DNA of 64,000 bases from Arachidicoccus ginsenosidivorans (GCF_007971385.1 NZ_CP042434.1:2108001-2172000), one strand, 5' to 3'. Positions 25,976 to 36,830 are shown, numbered from the stretch's first letter. Made by a program: numbers and translations. Notes: generated by a model not told the origin, from the letters alone.

Positions 25976-28900
25976 ATGACAAAGATTCCAAACCCCACCT
26001 GGCGAAAATCCAGGCACCAAATCTGGTTAATGATGCGATTTACCACCATCCTAATGCTTGCTTTTAGTTTGCACCTTAGTGCAAAAAGCAGTGCACAACA
26101 AGTGTCCATTAAGGGCAAACAGATTTCTGTAGAGCAATTTATCCGGGAGATACACCGACAGACGGGCTATCAGTTCTTCTTTAATGATGCTTTACTAAAA
26201 ATGCACCCGTCATTAAAAACCTGCCGTTGATTCAGGTCCCCTTAGAGCAGGCATTGCAAAAGGCTTTTGAAAATCAGCACTTTTCTTATAAGATCGTTGA
26301 GAAAACGATTACATTATTACCGGGAAAGGCAAACGAAGCAACACAAAATATCCAGGAAGCGCAACCTAAATCCTGGCCATTAAAAGGAACTGTAACCGAT
26401 TCCACAAACAACCCATTATCAGGCGTTTCAGTGCATTTAGCCGGGACCAATAAAGGAGCAATTACCGATCAAAATGGTCATTTCTCCGTATTCGTTCACC
26501 AGGGCGATATGCTGGAATTTACTTTTATTGGTTACAGACCCATGCAGGTCAAGGTGAAAGCACCGTCCGATTACGGCGAAGGCCTACAAATAACCCTACG
26601 TCAAGAAGAGGCCACTTCATTAAACGACCTGGTCGTTGTAGGTTTTGGTAGGCAAAAGAAGGCCAATCTAACCGGTGCCGTTTCACAAATCTCAGGCAAA
26701 GATTTGGAAAACAGACCGGTGTCCAATATCGGGCAGGCCTTACAAGGTCTGATGCCTAACGTTAATATCAGCATTGCCAACGGTAGTCCCAACACGACGC
26801 CCAGCATCAATGTTCGTGGTGGAACTTCTTTTTCCAAAAACAGCAGTGGCAATTTTGAGATCCAGACCGGTAGCCCCTATACCCTGGTAGACGGGATCCC
26901 AATGGATATCAGTCAGGTAAATCCAGAGGATGTAGCCACCGTAACGGTCCTTAAAGACGCTGCTTCATCTGCGATCTATGGTGCCAGGGCAGCCTATGGC
27001 GTAATGCTGATTACCACCAAAAAAGGTAGAAAATCAGAAAAACCTGTACTGAGTTATTCCAACGATTTTCAATGGAATCATCCGGCTGCAAGGCCGGATC
27101 TGCTCAATGCTTATGAGATCCAAAAAGCGACCAATGACGCCTACGCCTTTACCGACCAGAGTGTTCCTACTGATAAGCAGACCAAGCTAGACGCTATTGA
27201 GGCTTATATGAAAGACCCTCTTCATAATCCTGCCTATATTATGAGTGTTGCTGGCAATGATTCCAGCTCCATTATCTGGGTGGCCAATCAAAACCCTTAC
27301 GATGAAGCTGTGAAAAACGCAACACCCATGATGAAGCATAATATAAGTCTTTCAGGCGGCTCTGAAAAAACAACCTATTATGCCTCTGCCAGCTATCTGG
27401 GTCAGGATGGTATTTACAAGATGAATACCGACAAGTTCAAGCGTTATAACGCCAACTTCAATTTAAGCTCCAAAATAACCGATTGGTTTACCATGGAGTT
27501 TAAAACGAATTATTATAATACCGAGTACAAACAGCCTGTCTACCCATCAGGCAAAGGCGGTTGGTGGCGAGCGCTCGCCCAGGAGCCTGGTCGCAACATC
27601 AATATGCCGTTAAAGACACCGGAGGACGCGCCATTTGGCATGGGTGGACTGTATACCGATAACATCCTGTCTTTTATGGATTACGGTTCTCTGGATCAGC
27701 AAAATACGGAGAACCTGTTACTGGCCGTTTCTCCAACCTTTCAGATTACAAAGGACTGGAAAATAAAAGGTGATGTATCCTATACCTCTAACAATTACAG
27801 AGGCAAAACCATTATCCCCGTTCTGGACCGGGTAGAAACTTCCTGGCTAAATACAGACAATGTCTATACCAGCCCAAGCTCTGTCAGTAAAACAGATCAG
27901 CATTTTAATCAATACCTGATCAATCTTTATTCAGACTATTCCTATAGTACGCACGGCCATAATCTGTATGGACTCGTCGGATTCAATCAGGAATGGTATA
28001 ATTATGATGAACTGAATGGAAGTGGCAATGTTATGATCACCCCGGAAGTACCGGTAATCGATCAGACAACAGGCGAGCGAAATGCCAGCGACGGCGCCTC
28101 CGCCTGGGCCGTGCGTGGTGTATTCTACCGGCTTACTTACAATTATAAAGGCAAATATCTTTTAGAATCCAACGGCCGTTATGATTTGACCAGTAAATTC
28201 CCCAAAGAATCCAGAGGTAAATTTTTCCCTTCTATTTCTGCTGGTTGGCGCATCAGCGAGGAGCCATTTATGGCTAGCCTTAAACCAACACTCAATAGTT
28301 TAAAGTTCAGGGGGTCTTACGGAAGTATCGGCAATCAGAATGTCTCTAATTACATTTATACCCCTTCTTATGGCACTACGGCCAAAGTATCCCAATTATT
28401 TGACGGCAAACGCCCCGTGGGCGTTTATCCTCCGGGACTGGTCGACCCGAATATTACCTGGGAAACAGCTTCTACACTGGACTTCGGCCTGGATATGACC
28501 TTATTTCAAAAATTAGATGTCAGCTTTGATTGGTATAACAGAACCACTAGTGACATTTTGGTGGACGGTGACAAGTATCCTGCAGTACTGGGTGCGGCAT
28601 CCCCTACTAAAAATTCCGGTGAGCTCAAAACCGTGGGCTGGGATTTATCCATTGGCTATAAAGACAGGACTTCTTACGGTTTAAATTATAGTGTCAACTT
28701 TGTATTATCTGATTACCAGACAGAAATTACCAAATTTGACAACAATCCCAATAAACTGCTCAGCACTTTATATGTGGGGCAAAAAATGGGTGAAATCTGG
28801 GGATATCAGTCTGTTGGCATTTTCCAAAACCAGGATCAGATTGATAAAGCGACCAGTCAAAAATTAATCAACTCCGCCGTCTGGTATCCAGGCGATATGC

Positions 28901-29454
28901 AGTATGCCAATCTGAATGGAGATTCTGTTATCAGCGGTGGCGCCGGCACCCTGGCCGATCATGGGGACCGTTTAATTATCGGCAATAGTACACCGCGCTA
29001 TCAATTTGGGATCAACTCCAACTTTTCCTGGCACAACTTTGACCTGAATATTTTCTTACAGGGCGTAGGCAAAAGAGACGCCTACATAAGTGATAATCTT
29101 TTCTGGGGGGCTATTTTAGGCGCCACGGGTACCAGGGAAGTCTATGAAAACTCCTGGACGCCAGAGCGCCCAAGTGCACTTTATCCAGCTTACAGAAACG
29201 CAAGTAAAAACGTCATCGTTCAAACGCGCTATTTGCAAAATGCAGCCTATATCCGTTTAAAAAACCTGACCATCGGCTATACGCTACCACAAGCAATCGT
29301 CCACAAAATAGGGCTACAACGCCTTCGCTTTTATGGCGCGGCTTATAACCTATGGCAATACAGCAAGGTGCCTGATATTTTTGATCCTGAACTGCTAAGC
29401 GCAAATTATCCGATGATTAAATCACTGGCCGTAGGGCTGCAGGTAAACTTCTAA
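25976..29454 (+). pseudogene. SusC/RagA TonB-dependent receptor with STN domain (single-base frame break)
   Basis: The ATG at 25976 starts a long signal peptide (LMMRFTTILMLAFSLHLSAK). An STN signalling domain follows, then a carboxypeptidase-like beta domain (LKGTVTDSTNNPLSGVSVHL), a TonB-box/plug region (VVGFGRQKKANLTGAVSQI, INVRGGTSF) and a beta-barrel to the C-terminal LAVGLQVNF. As written the STN domain is cut by a TGA at 26228-26230. Adding one A to the AAAAA at 26197-26201 gives the expected LLKNAPVIKNLPLIQVPLEQ and one protein of about 1160 residues. The gene is otherwise intact, so a base-calling error is more likely than inactivation. It imports an oligosaccharide or peptide across the outer membrane and signals to FecR. 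Confidence 0.9.
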
Positions 29455-29507
29455 CCAGTAAACGAACGATAAACTGATTTTCTTATAAAGATTAAATTTA
29501 AGTAAAA

Positions 29508-31298
29508 ATGAAACGATATTCAATAACAATACTACTGGCCCTGCTAGTCCTTGCCGGTTGCAATAATAATTTTCTGGAAAAATATCCGCTGGATAAACTC
29601 AGCGATGAAACATTCTGGACCACACAGCAAGACCTCCAATTATACTGTAACGATATATACTCCGATTATATAGTTGGCTTTGGTTATGGCTTCGGAGATG
29701 CAACCATCAACCCTTACGGTTATACCCAGGCGGCCATTGTCTATGGTGATGTAATTACAGATAACGCCGCACCCAATAGCTATTCTAAGGTGGCAGCCGA
29801 TGAATACATCGGCTACCTGACTGGCAGCTCGGGTAGTGGCGGTTGGAATTTTGACAATATACGTACCCTTAATTATTTTCTGGAAAACTTTAGAAGAGGC
29901 AATGTCCCTACAGAGACCCAAAATATGTACGGCGGTGAAATCCTGTTTTTCAAAGCCTGGGATTATTTTAAAAAAGTAAAACTCTTTGGCGATGTTCCCT
30001 GGCTTTCCAAAACACTCAATGTTGACTCACCTGAACTATTTGGACCCAGAACGCCGAGAAAAGAAGTAATGGACTCTGTGATGGCCTGCATCGATACAGC
30101 CATTAACTGGCTGCCCAGTAGAGCGGATGCTAAATACCAGACCGACCGCATCAGTAAAGAAATGGCCTTATTCCTTAAGATGAGAATCGCCCTCTATGAA
30201 GGCACATTCCGTAAATACCATAAGGAACTGAACCTGGACGGCACTACATTTTTAAATGCCTGTAAGGATGCCTGTGAAAAGCTGATGGCCGCTGGTTATA
30301 GTCTTTATTCTACTGGCAAACCTGATCAGGATTATCATAATCTCTTTTCTCAATACACCTACAAAGGTAACCCGGAAGTGATCCTTGCCAAGGAATATTC
30401 AGCCGATCTGGAGTTGGGCGTTGCCTTTAGCCGTTATTTTGCACAAAATCTCCGCCATCAATTTGGTGTCACCCGCAATTTAATGGATGCCTACCTATGC
30501 TCCGATGGAAAGCCCATCTCTACCAGTAGCGTATTTCTTGGCAGAGATTCCATTCAGCGAGAAATGCAGTTCAGAGATCCCAGGCTTAGCCAAACGGTCG
30601 CCAATTTTGGGACTTACGATCTGGCAACAGGTGTAATGGGTGCAGATAATGCCCCCAAGCCAAATATCCCCGGGCTTTCCGGCAATAAATGTCCTACAGG
30701 GTACCGATTGGCTAAGTGGTTTCTTAATGACCCAGAGGACTGGAATAGAGTGACCAACGGAATGCAGGCGGCGCCGATTTTCCGTTACGCTGAGGTCTTG
30801 CTGGATTACGCCGAAGTTAGTTTTGAGCTTGGTCAGGCAAGTCAATCTGTTATCGATGCCACCATCAATAAACTCAGAGACCGGGTCGGTATGCCACATC
30901 TGGAGATCGCAGACATCCCTAAAGACCCAACGCTGGACGGCAACTACAGCAAATATTGCGGTTATACACCAGCCCCGTTACTTAGAGAGATCCGTCGGGA
31001 AAGGCGCGTTGAAATGGCCTTTGAAAATACGCGCTGGGATGATCTGATGCGCTGGAAAGCCGGCCGTTTCCTGGAAATTCCTGTAGAAGGCATGAAGTTC
31101 GTACAAAACCAGTTTCCAGGTGTTAAAATAAACAGCGATATCTATCTTAGCTCCGACGGGTTTATCCTGCCTTATTATAAGACCCTTCCAAATGGAAGAA
31201 CCTTTGATGAAACCAAACAGTACTTGTTTCCGATTCCTGTAGAAGATCTCATTCTAAACAAAGCACTGGTACAAAATCCAGGTTGGAAAAGCAATTAA
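29508..31298 (+). CDS. SusD/RagB family substrate-binding outer-membrane lipoprotein
   Basis: A 596-residue lipoprotein (lipobox LVLAGC near residue 18) that caps the SusC barrel and captures the substrate at the cell surface. Family features are the N-terminal FLEKYPLDKLSDETFW, the TPR-like helical core, and the C-terminal RRERRVEMAFENTRWDDLMRW and YLFPIPVEDLILNKALVQNPGW. It starts 53 bp after the susC stop, in the same transcript. No hydrolase gene follows, so the substrate cannot be guessed from neighbours; a terminator and the convergent htpG come next. Confidence 0.96.
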   Translation: MKRYSITILLALLVLAGCNNNFLEKYPLDKLSDETFWTTQQDLQLYCNDIYSDYIVGFGYGFGDATINPYGYTQAAIVYGDVITDNAAPNSYSKVAADEYIGYLTGSSGSGGWNFDNIRTLNYFLENFRRGNVPTETQNMYGGEILFFKAWDYFKKVKLFGDVPWLSKTLNVDSPELFGPRTPRKEVMDSVMACIDTAINWLPSRADAKYQTDRISKEMALFLKMRIALYEGTFRKYHKELNLDGTTFLNACKDACEKLMAAGYSLYSTGKPDQDYHNLFSQYTYKGNPEVILAKEYSADLELGVAFSRYFAQNLRHQFGVTRNLMDAYLCSDGKPISTSSVFLGRDSIQREMQFRDPRLSQTVANFGTYDLATGVMGADNAPKPNIPGLSGNKCPTGYRLAKWFLNDPEDWNRVTNGMQAAPIFRYAEVLLDYAEVSFELGQASQSVIDATINKLRDRVGMPHLEIADIPKDPTLDGNYSKYCGYTPAPLLREIRRERRVEMAFENTRWDDLMRWKAGRFLEIPVEGMKFVQNQFPGVKINSDIYLSSDGFILPYYKTLPNGRTFDETKQYLFPIPVEDLILNKALVQNPGWKSN

Positions 31299-31340
31299 TT
31301 TCCTAATTGCACTGTTTCCCGCCAGACAATAAAGTCGACA

Positions 31341-31376
31341 AAAAGGCCCGGATCAAATAAATGATTCGGGCCTTTT
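31341..31376. terminator. Bidirectional terminator between susD and htpG
   Basis: AAAAGGCCCGGATC (31341-31354) pairs with GATTCGGGCCTTTT (31363-31376). A-rich and T-rich flanks fit termination from both sides. Confidence 0.85.
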
Positions 31377-31417
31377 ACTTTTATAATCGAAAATTCAAAT
31401 CCTTACATTGCCTCTGG

Positions 31418-33232
31418 TTATTTATTTTCCATCAATTCGACGCTGCGGTTAATAAAGTCCGTCAGTCCGGCACCTTTTAATAGTCCTTGGGACAATAGCG
31501 CCAGGTCTGCTAGATTGCGGGTTTGTTTTTCCTTGGCCGTCTTATCTTCCAGTTTTAATAACTGTTGATAGATGGGGTGATTCCCATTGACAGTAAGGGT
31601 GACTTCATCTGGCATGGTCGCGTAAAAAGAAGCCATACCGCCGCCCATTGCGCCCATATCTTTCATTCGGCGCATAAATTCCGGACGTGTCGCCACTACG
31701 GGCGCCGCATCTGCGCTAAGTCCTTTGATTTCTACATTGACATTCAGTCCGGGAACTTCCAGTTTAAATAAATCCGTAAGCGCTGTTTTTTCATCCTCGC
31801 TTAGAACACTCTCATTGTTTTCTGATTTATCAATCAGGTTGTCCACAATATCTGCATCCACACGGGTAAACTGAACATCAGACCATTTCATTTCCATATT
31901 ATTGACAAATGCATTGTCAACGATGGTTTCAAAGCGAACCACTTTATAGCCTTTGGCTGTAGCCGCCTTAACATAGGCATCCTGACTGATTGGATCAGAT
32001 GTGTATAAGATGACGGTCTTGCCTTCTTTATTTTTCTGTGTCGCCTCTGTCTCGGTTTTATATTCGTCCAGCGTATAGAATTTACTGCTATCTACACTAT
32101 CCTGCATGATAAAGTACTTCGCTGCCTTTTCCAGGAATTTATCCTCGGTCATCATGCCGTATTTAACAAACAGTCCGATGCTTTCCCATTTTTCCTCAAA
32201 AGATTTACGGTCACTTTTGAAGATCTCTTCCAGTTTATCAGAGACTTTTTTAGTAATATAGCCATTGATTTTCCGCACATTGGGGTCGCCTTGCAAATAG
32301 CTACGGCTTACGTTTAGCGGTATATCCGGAGAATCAATCACTCCGTGGAGCAGCATTAAAAATTCAGGGACAATATCTTTCACTTCATCCGTTACAAAAA
32401 CCTGGTTGCTGTACAGCTGAATCTTGTCTTTTTGAATTTCATAGCTCTGTTTGATCTTAGGGAAATATAATACGCCAGTCAAATTAAACGGATAATCTAC
32501 ATTCAGATGGATCCAAAAAAGTGGAGGTTCTCCAAAAGGATATAATTCTTTATAAAAGTTTTTATAATCCTCATCCGTTAGTTCATTGGGTTTTTTAATC
32601 CAGAGCGGCTGGGTATTATTGATTTGCTTGTCTTCAAAGAAGATAGCAATAGGCAGGAATTTACAGAATTTTTCCAGAATCCTTCTGATATTATCAGCTT
32701 CCAGAAACTCCTCACTGTCCTGATTAATATGCAGCACGATTTTAGTTCCCCGGTTTTCTTTTTCAGTAGGTCCTAATTCAAAAGAAGGACTACCGTCACA
32801 GCTCCAATAAGTAGCAGGCGCATCCTGGTAACTTTTGGTATAAACCTCTACCCGGTCACTCACCATAAAGGCACTATAAAATCCCAGACCAAAGTGGCCG
32901 ATGATATTGGCATCCTTGTACTTTTGCAGAAATTCTTCGGCACCACTGAAAGCTACCTGATTGAGGTATTTATCTACTTCCTCAGCTGTCATCCCGACGC
33001 CCCTATCTTCAATGGTCAGCGTTTTCGCTTCTTTGTCGATAGATACATCAATACGCAATTCGCCTAATTCTCCCTTGGCTTCGCCAATAGAAGAAAGGGT
33101 GGTGATTTTCTGTGAGGCGTCCACTGCGTTACTGATTAATTCACGCAAAAAGATATCATGCTCACTGTATAAGAATTTTTTAATAATGGGAAATATGTTC
33201 TCCGTCTGAACCCTGATTTGCCCTTTTTCCAT
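31418..33232 (-). CDS. htpG: Chaperone protein HtpG (Hsp90)
   Basis: A 604-residue cytosolic ATP-dependent chaperone dimer. The GHKL ATP site is seen as ELISNAVDASQK, EDRGVGMTAEEVDKYL and GHFGLGFYSAFMVSDRV. The middle domain includes GVIDSPDIPLNVSRSYLQ with the catalytic-loop Arg, and the C-terminal dimerisation domain ends in LTDFINRSVELMENK. Length is close to typical HtpG (about 620-630). It appears to be a single gene sharing a terminator with susD. Confidence 0.97.
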   Translation of the reverse strand: MEKGQIRVQTENIFPIIKKFLYSEHDIFLRELISNAVDASQKITTLSSIGEAKGELGELRIDVSIDKEAKTLTIEDRGVGMTAEEVDKYLNQVAFSGAEEFLQKYKDANIIGHFGLGFYSAFMVSDRVEVYTKSYQDAPATYWSCDGSPSFELGPTEKENRGTKIVLHINQDSEEFLEADNIRRILEKFCKFLPIAIFFEDKQINNTQPLWIKKPNELTDEDYKNFYKELYPFGEPPLFWIHLNVDYPFNLTGVLYFPKIKQSYEIQKDKIQLYSNQVFVTDEVKDIVPEFLMLLHGVIDSPDIPLNVSRSYLQGDPNVRKINGYITKKVSDKLEEIFKSDRKSFEEKWESIGLFVKYGMMTEDKFLEKAAKYFIMQDSVDSSKFYTLDEYKTETEATQKNKEGKTVILYTSDPISQDAYVKAATAKGYKVVRFETIVDNAFVNNMEMKWSDVQFTRVDADIVDNLIDKSENNESVLSEDEKTALTDLFKLEVPGLNVNVEIKGLSADAAPVVATRPEFMRRMKDMGAMGGGMASFYATMPDEVTLTVNGNHPIYQQLLKLEDKTAKEKQTRNLADLALLSQGLLKGAGLTDFINRSVELMENK

Positions 33233-33454
33233 ATTTTTTTGTTTTTAATCTAATTTGTCAGTTAATAACCGCAAAATCCGCCATTTTTGCCGTTTGTATA
33301 TATACAAACACTAAAAACAGGGTCTTGCATTTACCAATCCCTATAAATGCAAAGCCAATACCAAATGGATTTTTAGCGGGCATGACTGACACTCTGTCAA
33401 TATTCAGTCGTACATTGCAGCAGATAATCTATTATTAAGTTACGTTAACCGCTC

Positions 33455-34141
33455 ATGAAAATTTCCATTTTTGCCGCCACCGAGCTGGAGCTAGCACCCC
33501 TCCAAAAGCAGGAAAATGAAGCTTTATTCAGCCGGACGAGCCATCAGGTTCAATACTGCACGACCGGCGTTGGTATGCTGCAAAGCTCTTTTCATATTCA
33601 TCGTCACCTGTACAATTATCAACCGGATTTTCTGTTACAAATTGGTATTGCAGGGTGTTTTGATTCAAAACTGGCACTTGGAACAGTGGTCGCCGTGCAA
33701 CGTGAATATTTAGGCAGCCTGGGGGTAAACGAAGGGCATTGGCGTGACATTTTTGATTTAGGTCTGCAAGGAGGGTCAGATGCTCCTTTTAATCAAAAAG
33801 CATTGATTAACAGTCACATAAAAGAATGGGGCTGGTTACAAAAAGCAGGAATCATTACCGGGTGCTCCATCACCGTAGATGAAATCACAACGGATCTGGC
33901 CAGAATCGAGGATTTAAAACAGGCATACGCTGCACCAGCTGGCGTGCAATCTCTTCCTATGCTGGAATCCATGGAAGGAGCCAGTCTGCATTATATAGGG
34001 CTCCAATATCACCTGCCCTTCCTGCAACTTCGCGGCGTTTCCAATTATATCGGCCAGCGGGACAAAAGCAAATGGCAGATTGGTCCTGCCCTTAATGCAG
34101 TAACTGCTGCAGCTCTCAAGGTCATTGGTCAAATAAAATAA
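33455..34141 (+). CDS. mqnB: Futalosine hydrolase
   Basis: A 228-residue nucleosidase of the MTA/SAH phosphorylase-like family that removes hypoxanthine from futalosine to give dehypoxanthine futalosine in the alternative menaquinone pathway. It starts MKISIFAATELELAPL, has TTGVGMLQSSFHIHRHL and the nucleobase/ribose site MLESMEGASLHYIGLQY with LQLRGVSNYIGQRDKSKWQI, all characteristic of MqnB rather than of MTA/SAH nucleosidase. No other mqn gene is in the window, so the pathway genes must be dispersed. Confidence 0.92.
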   Translation: MKISIFAATELELAPLQKQENEALFSRTSHQVQYCTTGVGMLQSSFHIHRHLYNYQPDFLLQIGIAGCFDSKLALGTVVAVQREYLGSLGVNEGHWRDIFDLGLQGGSDAPFNQKALINSHIKEWGWLQKAGIITGCSITVDEITTDLARIEDLKQAYAAPAGVQSLPMLESMEGASLHYIGLQYHLPFLQLRGVSNYIGQRDKSKWQIGPALNAVTAAALKVIGQIK

Positions 34142-34159
34142 CCAAGAAGGTCCTTAAGC

Positions 34160-34684
34160 CTAATTTTGAGGCACCAGAATGCCTTGCAAGGCTGGTAAAT
34201 CCACTACCGGGCTAAAGCATTCGAAGAAAAAAGAAGGTGGCTCGTCTCCTCCTGCATCGACTTGCTTGTGTATTGAAGCGCCCGTATTTCCGACTATAGG
34301 TACACAAAGGCCACAGGAAAGCTTTTCTCCTGCACGCATCAAAGGCCCTGCAGTTGAATGTAACACGACCCAACCAGCACCTACAAACATCACCGCTAGA
34401 AGGCCCGCCAGCAATGCCGGGCTTATTTCTTTTTTACTCACTTGCCGCTTGTTGTGCATCCGCTTAGCCATATAAGCTCCGCTACTATTTACACAAGCCT
34501 TACTGGTTAAGCCTTTTTCAGAATCAATCAGGGAGTCGTGCTGGTAGGAACGGGTAAGGAATTTGAGGAAAGCCTTTAATGAAAATTTGTCTGCTGGTTG
34601 TCCCTCTACCCGCATTGGTGACTGAATAGGTGGCTGCATGTGCTCCTTTTGAGGCGATTGAAATTTCCAAAGTGAAAAAGGCAT
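34160..34684 (-). CDS. Hypothetical protein with one membrane segment
   Basis: A 174-residue open frame with an ATG start. It has one clear hydrophobic segment (ALLAGLLAVMFVGAGWVVL, about 92-110) preceded by a basic stretch (AKRMHNKRQVSKKE) and a C-terminal part with Cys-x2-Cys (SCGLCVP). No family is recognised. It converges with mqnB, 18 bp between stops. Length and the well-formed membrane segment favour a real lineage-specific gene, but a 98-codon frame on the opposite strand overlaps it, so confidence is limited. Confidence 0.45.
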   Translation of the reverse strand: MPFSLWKFQSPQKEHMQPPIQSPMRVEGQPADKFSLKAFLKFLTRSYQHDSLIDSEKGLTSKACVNSSGAYMAKRMHNKRQVSKKEISPALLAGLLAVMFVGAGWVVLHSTAGPLMRAGEKLSCGLCVPIVGNTGASIHKQVDAGGDEPPSFFFECFSPVVDLPALQGILVPQN

Positions 34685-34820
34685 AATATAAATATTGTAT
34701 GATCAAAGTGTTGTTCCATCAAAGGAATGCTTCAGACATCTGTAAAGCCTGTGCCAATCAGATACTTTACAGATAATCAATCACTTATTACATTACCCCC
34801 TCAAATAATACTGTCCGTTT

Positions 34821-34850
34821 TTGATACACTTGATACAACTAATTGATACA
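34821..34850. repeat. Three TTGATACA direct repeats
   Basis: TTGATACA occurs at 34821-34828, 34830-34837 and 34843-34850, in the gap between the hypothetical gene (ending at 34684) and recX (from 34920). The spacing is 9 and 13 bp. It could be a regulator site upstream of the minus-strand gene at 34684, but no regulator is known. Confidence 0.4.
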
Positions 34851-34919
34851 ATGTCTTGTCAGAAATCGGACATTTGAGGTATCTATCTTTGCTCACTCAA
34901 TGGATTGGCCCCTTTGTTC

Positions 34920-35384
34920 CTAAGGCAAAGCCCCCACAATATCCTGGATCAATGGTAGTTCAAAGCCCTTTTGCATTAAATAACGGGTTGTTTTGGCCGT
35001 TTTTTCGATTCTTTTACCTTTCAGTTCCGCCCATTTTTTCTCCGCTAGCTTTTGAAGCGTCTCGTGATAGGCCTCAGGCTCAATTTCTTTCATAGCCATC
35101 CGTATATTATAAGCGCTAACCTTTCTAAGTTTGAGTTCCTGAGTAATTTTAATCCGGCCCCAGGATTTCATGCGAAATTTTCCTCCGGCAAATAGCCGGG
35201 CAAAACGCTCTTCATTGAGGTAATTTTGCTCAATCAGATCTGCGATCAACTGATCTACCTGCTGCGAGTAGAGTCCGTACCCATATAATTTTTGCCTTAC
35301 CTCGTGATGGCACCTTTCCTGGTATGCACAGTAGGCCTTTATTTTGATAGAAGCTTGTTGCGGGGTTAATCGCTTTGTTGGCAT
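34920..35384 (-). CDS. recX: Regulatory protein RecX
   Basis: A 154-residue helical-repeat protein that binds RecA filaments and modulates recombination. The three-helix repeats are visible in AYCAYQERCHHEVRQKLYGY, LIEQNYLNEERFARLFAGGK and WGRIKITQELKLRKVSAYNI. Length and motif order match RecX. recA is not in the window. It is divergent from dnaN across a 336-bp gap. Confidence 0.93.
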   Translation of the reverse strand: MPTKRLTPQQASIKIKAYCAYQERCHHEVRQKLYGYGLYSQQVDQLIADLIEQNYLNEERFARLFAGGKFRMKSWGRIKITQELKLRKVSAYNIRMAMKEIEPEAYHETLQKLAEKKWAELKGKRIEKTAKTTRYLMQKGFELPLIQDIVGALP

Positions 35385-35720
35385 GGCCTTTCAGATCGTT
35401 TTTAGATTTTTAAATTGGCGTTTTACCCGCCAAAGATGCCTAATTATTCTAAAATGTCCATAATTTTGAACTTTTTGGATAGTTTTTCAACAATGTTAGT
35501 TAATAATTTTTATCAATTGGCTACTAATTAGTAAAATTGCACCTGAAGGAATGTCTCCTGGAAGGAATAATTCCCAGTTTAGCCTGAACAGCATAAAAAT
35601 GACCGGTAAGCGGAAAGATTTTTTAAGGGTACTTGACAGGTTTTATTCCAGAAAGCAAAGGCTTTGATAAGCAATAGCCTTCGGCATGACCGATCATTAA
35701 AAACAATTAAATTTTTACCG
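35385..35720. other. 336-bp divergent intergenic region recX/dnaN
   Basis: AT-rich spacer with a TAATTTTG box at 35461-35468 that could be the -7 element of a dnaN promoter, although no good -33 TTTG is placed before it. No open frame or RNA gene is recognised. DnaA-box clusters that would suggest an origin were not seen. Confidence 0.4.
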
Positions 35721-36830
35721 ATGAAATTTATCGTTTCCTCTTCTACCTTACTGAAACAGTTGCAACACATTGGTGGGGTAATCAGCAGTAATACCATCCT
35801 GCCGATTCTGGAGGACTTTCTCTTCGAAATCACGGACAAGAAACTATCTGTGGTAGCTACTGACCTTGAAACCGTGATGCGTGTACAGATTAACGTTGAA
35901 AGCAATGAGGATGGAAGGTTTTGCGTACCGGCAAAGATCTTGCTGGATACCTTAAAAGCCTTACCAGACCAGCCACTGACCTTCAGCATTGAGCGTAATT
36001 ACGCAATAGAGATTACCAGCGACAGTGGTAAATACAAAATTCCTGGTGAAGATCCTGAGAATTTCCCTAAAGACCCTTCTGACGAAGAGGGCAACGCCTT
36101 TAAAATGCGCAGTGATGCTTTGCTTACTGCTATCAATAAAACTTTATTTGCCGTCTCTACCGACGATCTGCGTCCAGCTATGACGGGCGTTTATTTTGAG
36201 TTAGGCTTAAATGAAATCCAGTTTGTTGCCACTGATGCACACCGGTTGGTTAAATATCGCCGTACAGATGTATCCCCTGGAGAAACCAATAATTTTATCG
36301 TTCCGCGTAAACCGCTCAACGTATTAAAAAATGTCCTGCCAGAAAATGAAGATCTGCTGGATATCAGTTATACCAATAATCATTTATTTGTCTCGCACGA
36401 TAACATCTCGTTGATCTGCCGGTTGATAGACGCCCGTTTCCCAGATTACAAAGTGGTTATTCCTACGGAGAACCCTTATGTAATGACCATCAATAAGGCA
36501 GCCTTTGCCAGTGCGCTTAGGCGGGTCAATGTATTTGCCAATAAGAGCACCAATCTGGTCGGACTTTCTATCTCAGGCAGTGAATTACAATTAAAGGCGC
36601 AGGATATTGACTATAATTTCGAAGGGGATGAAAGAATGGAATGTCAGTATGACGGAGAACCCATTCAAATTGGATTCAACGCTAAATTCCTCAGTGAAAT
36701 GTTGGGCGCTGCGGACAGTGCAGATGTAAAAATGGAACTTTCTACGCCTGCCAAAGCAGGGCTTATTAAACCAACAGAACAAGGCAGTAATGAAGATCTT
36801 TTGCTGCTGATGATGCCGCTGATCCTCTAA
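35721..36830 (+). CDS. dnaN: DNA polymerase III subunit beta (sliding clamp)
   Basis: A 369-residue clamp that tethers polymerase III to DNA. The three-domain repeat is visible from MKFIVSSSTLLKQLQHIGGV, the domain 2 block VSTDDLRPAMTGVYFEL with VATDAHRLVKYRR, and the C-terminal LLLLMMPLIL. ATG at 35721 is chosen over the in-frame 35664 codon because the conserved N-terminus begins there. No dnaA or other origin genes flank it, unlike the dnaA-dnaN arrangement of many bacteria; separation is common in Bacteroidota. Confidence 0.96.
   Translation: MKFIVSSSTLLKQLQHIGGVISSNTILPILEDFLFEITDKKLSVVATDLETVMRVQINVESNEDGRFCVPAKILLDTLKALPDQPLTFSIERNYAIEITSDSGKYKIPGEDPENFPKDPSDEEGNAFKMRSDALLTAINKTLFAVSTDDLRPAMTGVYFELGLNEIQFVATDAHRLVKYRRTDVSPGETNNFIVPRKPLNVLKNVLPENEDLLDISYTNNHLFVSHDNISLICRLIDARFPDYKVVIPTENPYVMTINKAAFASALRRVNVFANKSTNLVGLSISGSELQLKAQDIDYNFEGDERMECQYDGEPIQIGFNAKFLSEMLGAADSADVKMELSTPAKAGLIKPTEQGSNEDLLLLMMPLIL

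Noticed and set aside
26197..26201. Programmed -1 frameshift in susC
   Set aside because: The site CTA-AAA-ATG is not a good slippery heptamer, there is no stimulatory structure, and the same kind of loss occurs in a tRNA gene, where frameshifting is meaningless.
34856..35095. 79-codon open frame on the plus strand
   Set aside because: Mostly antisense to recX with no motif; a TATCTTTG box nearby is not enough to support it.
35385..35720. Replication origin next to dnaN
   Set aside because: No dnaA gene, no DnaA-box cluster and no origin-type neighbours were found.
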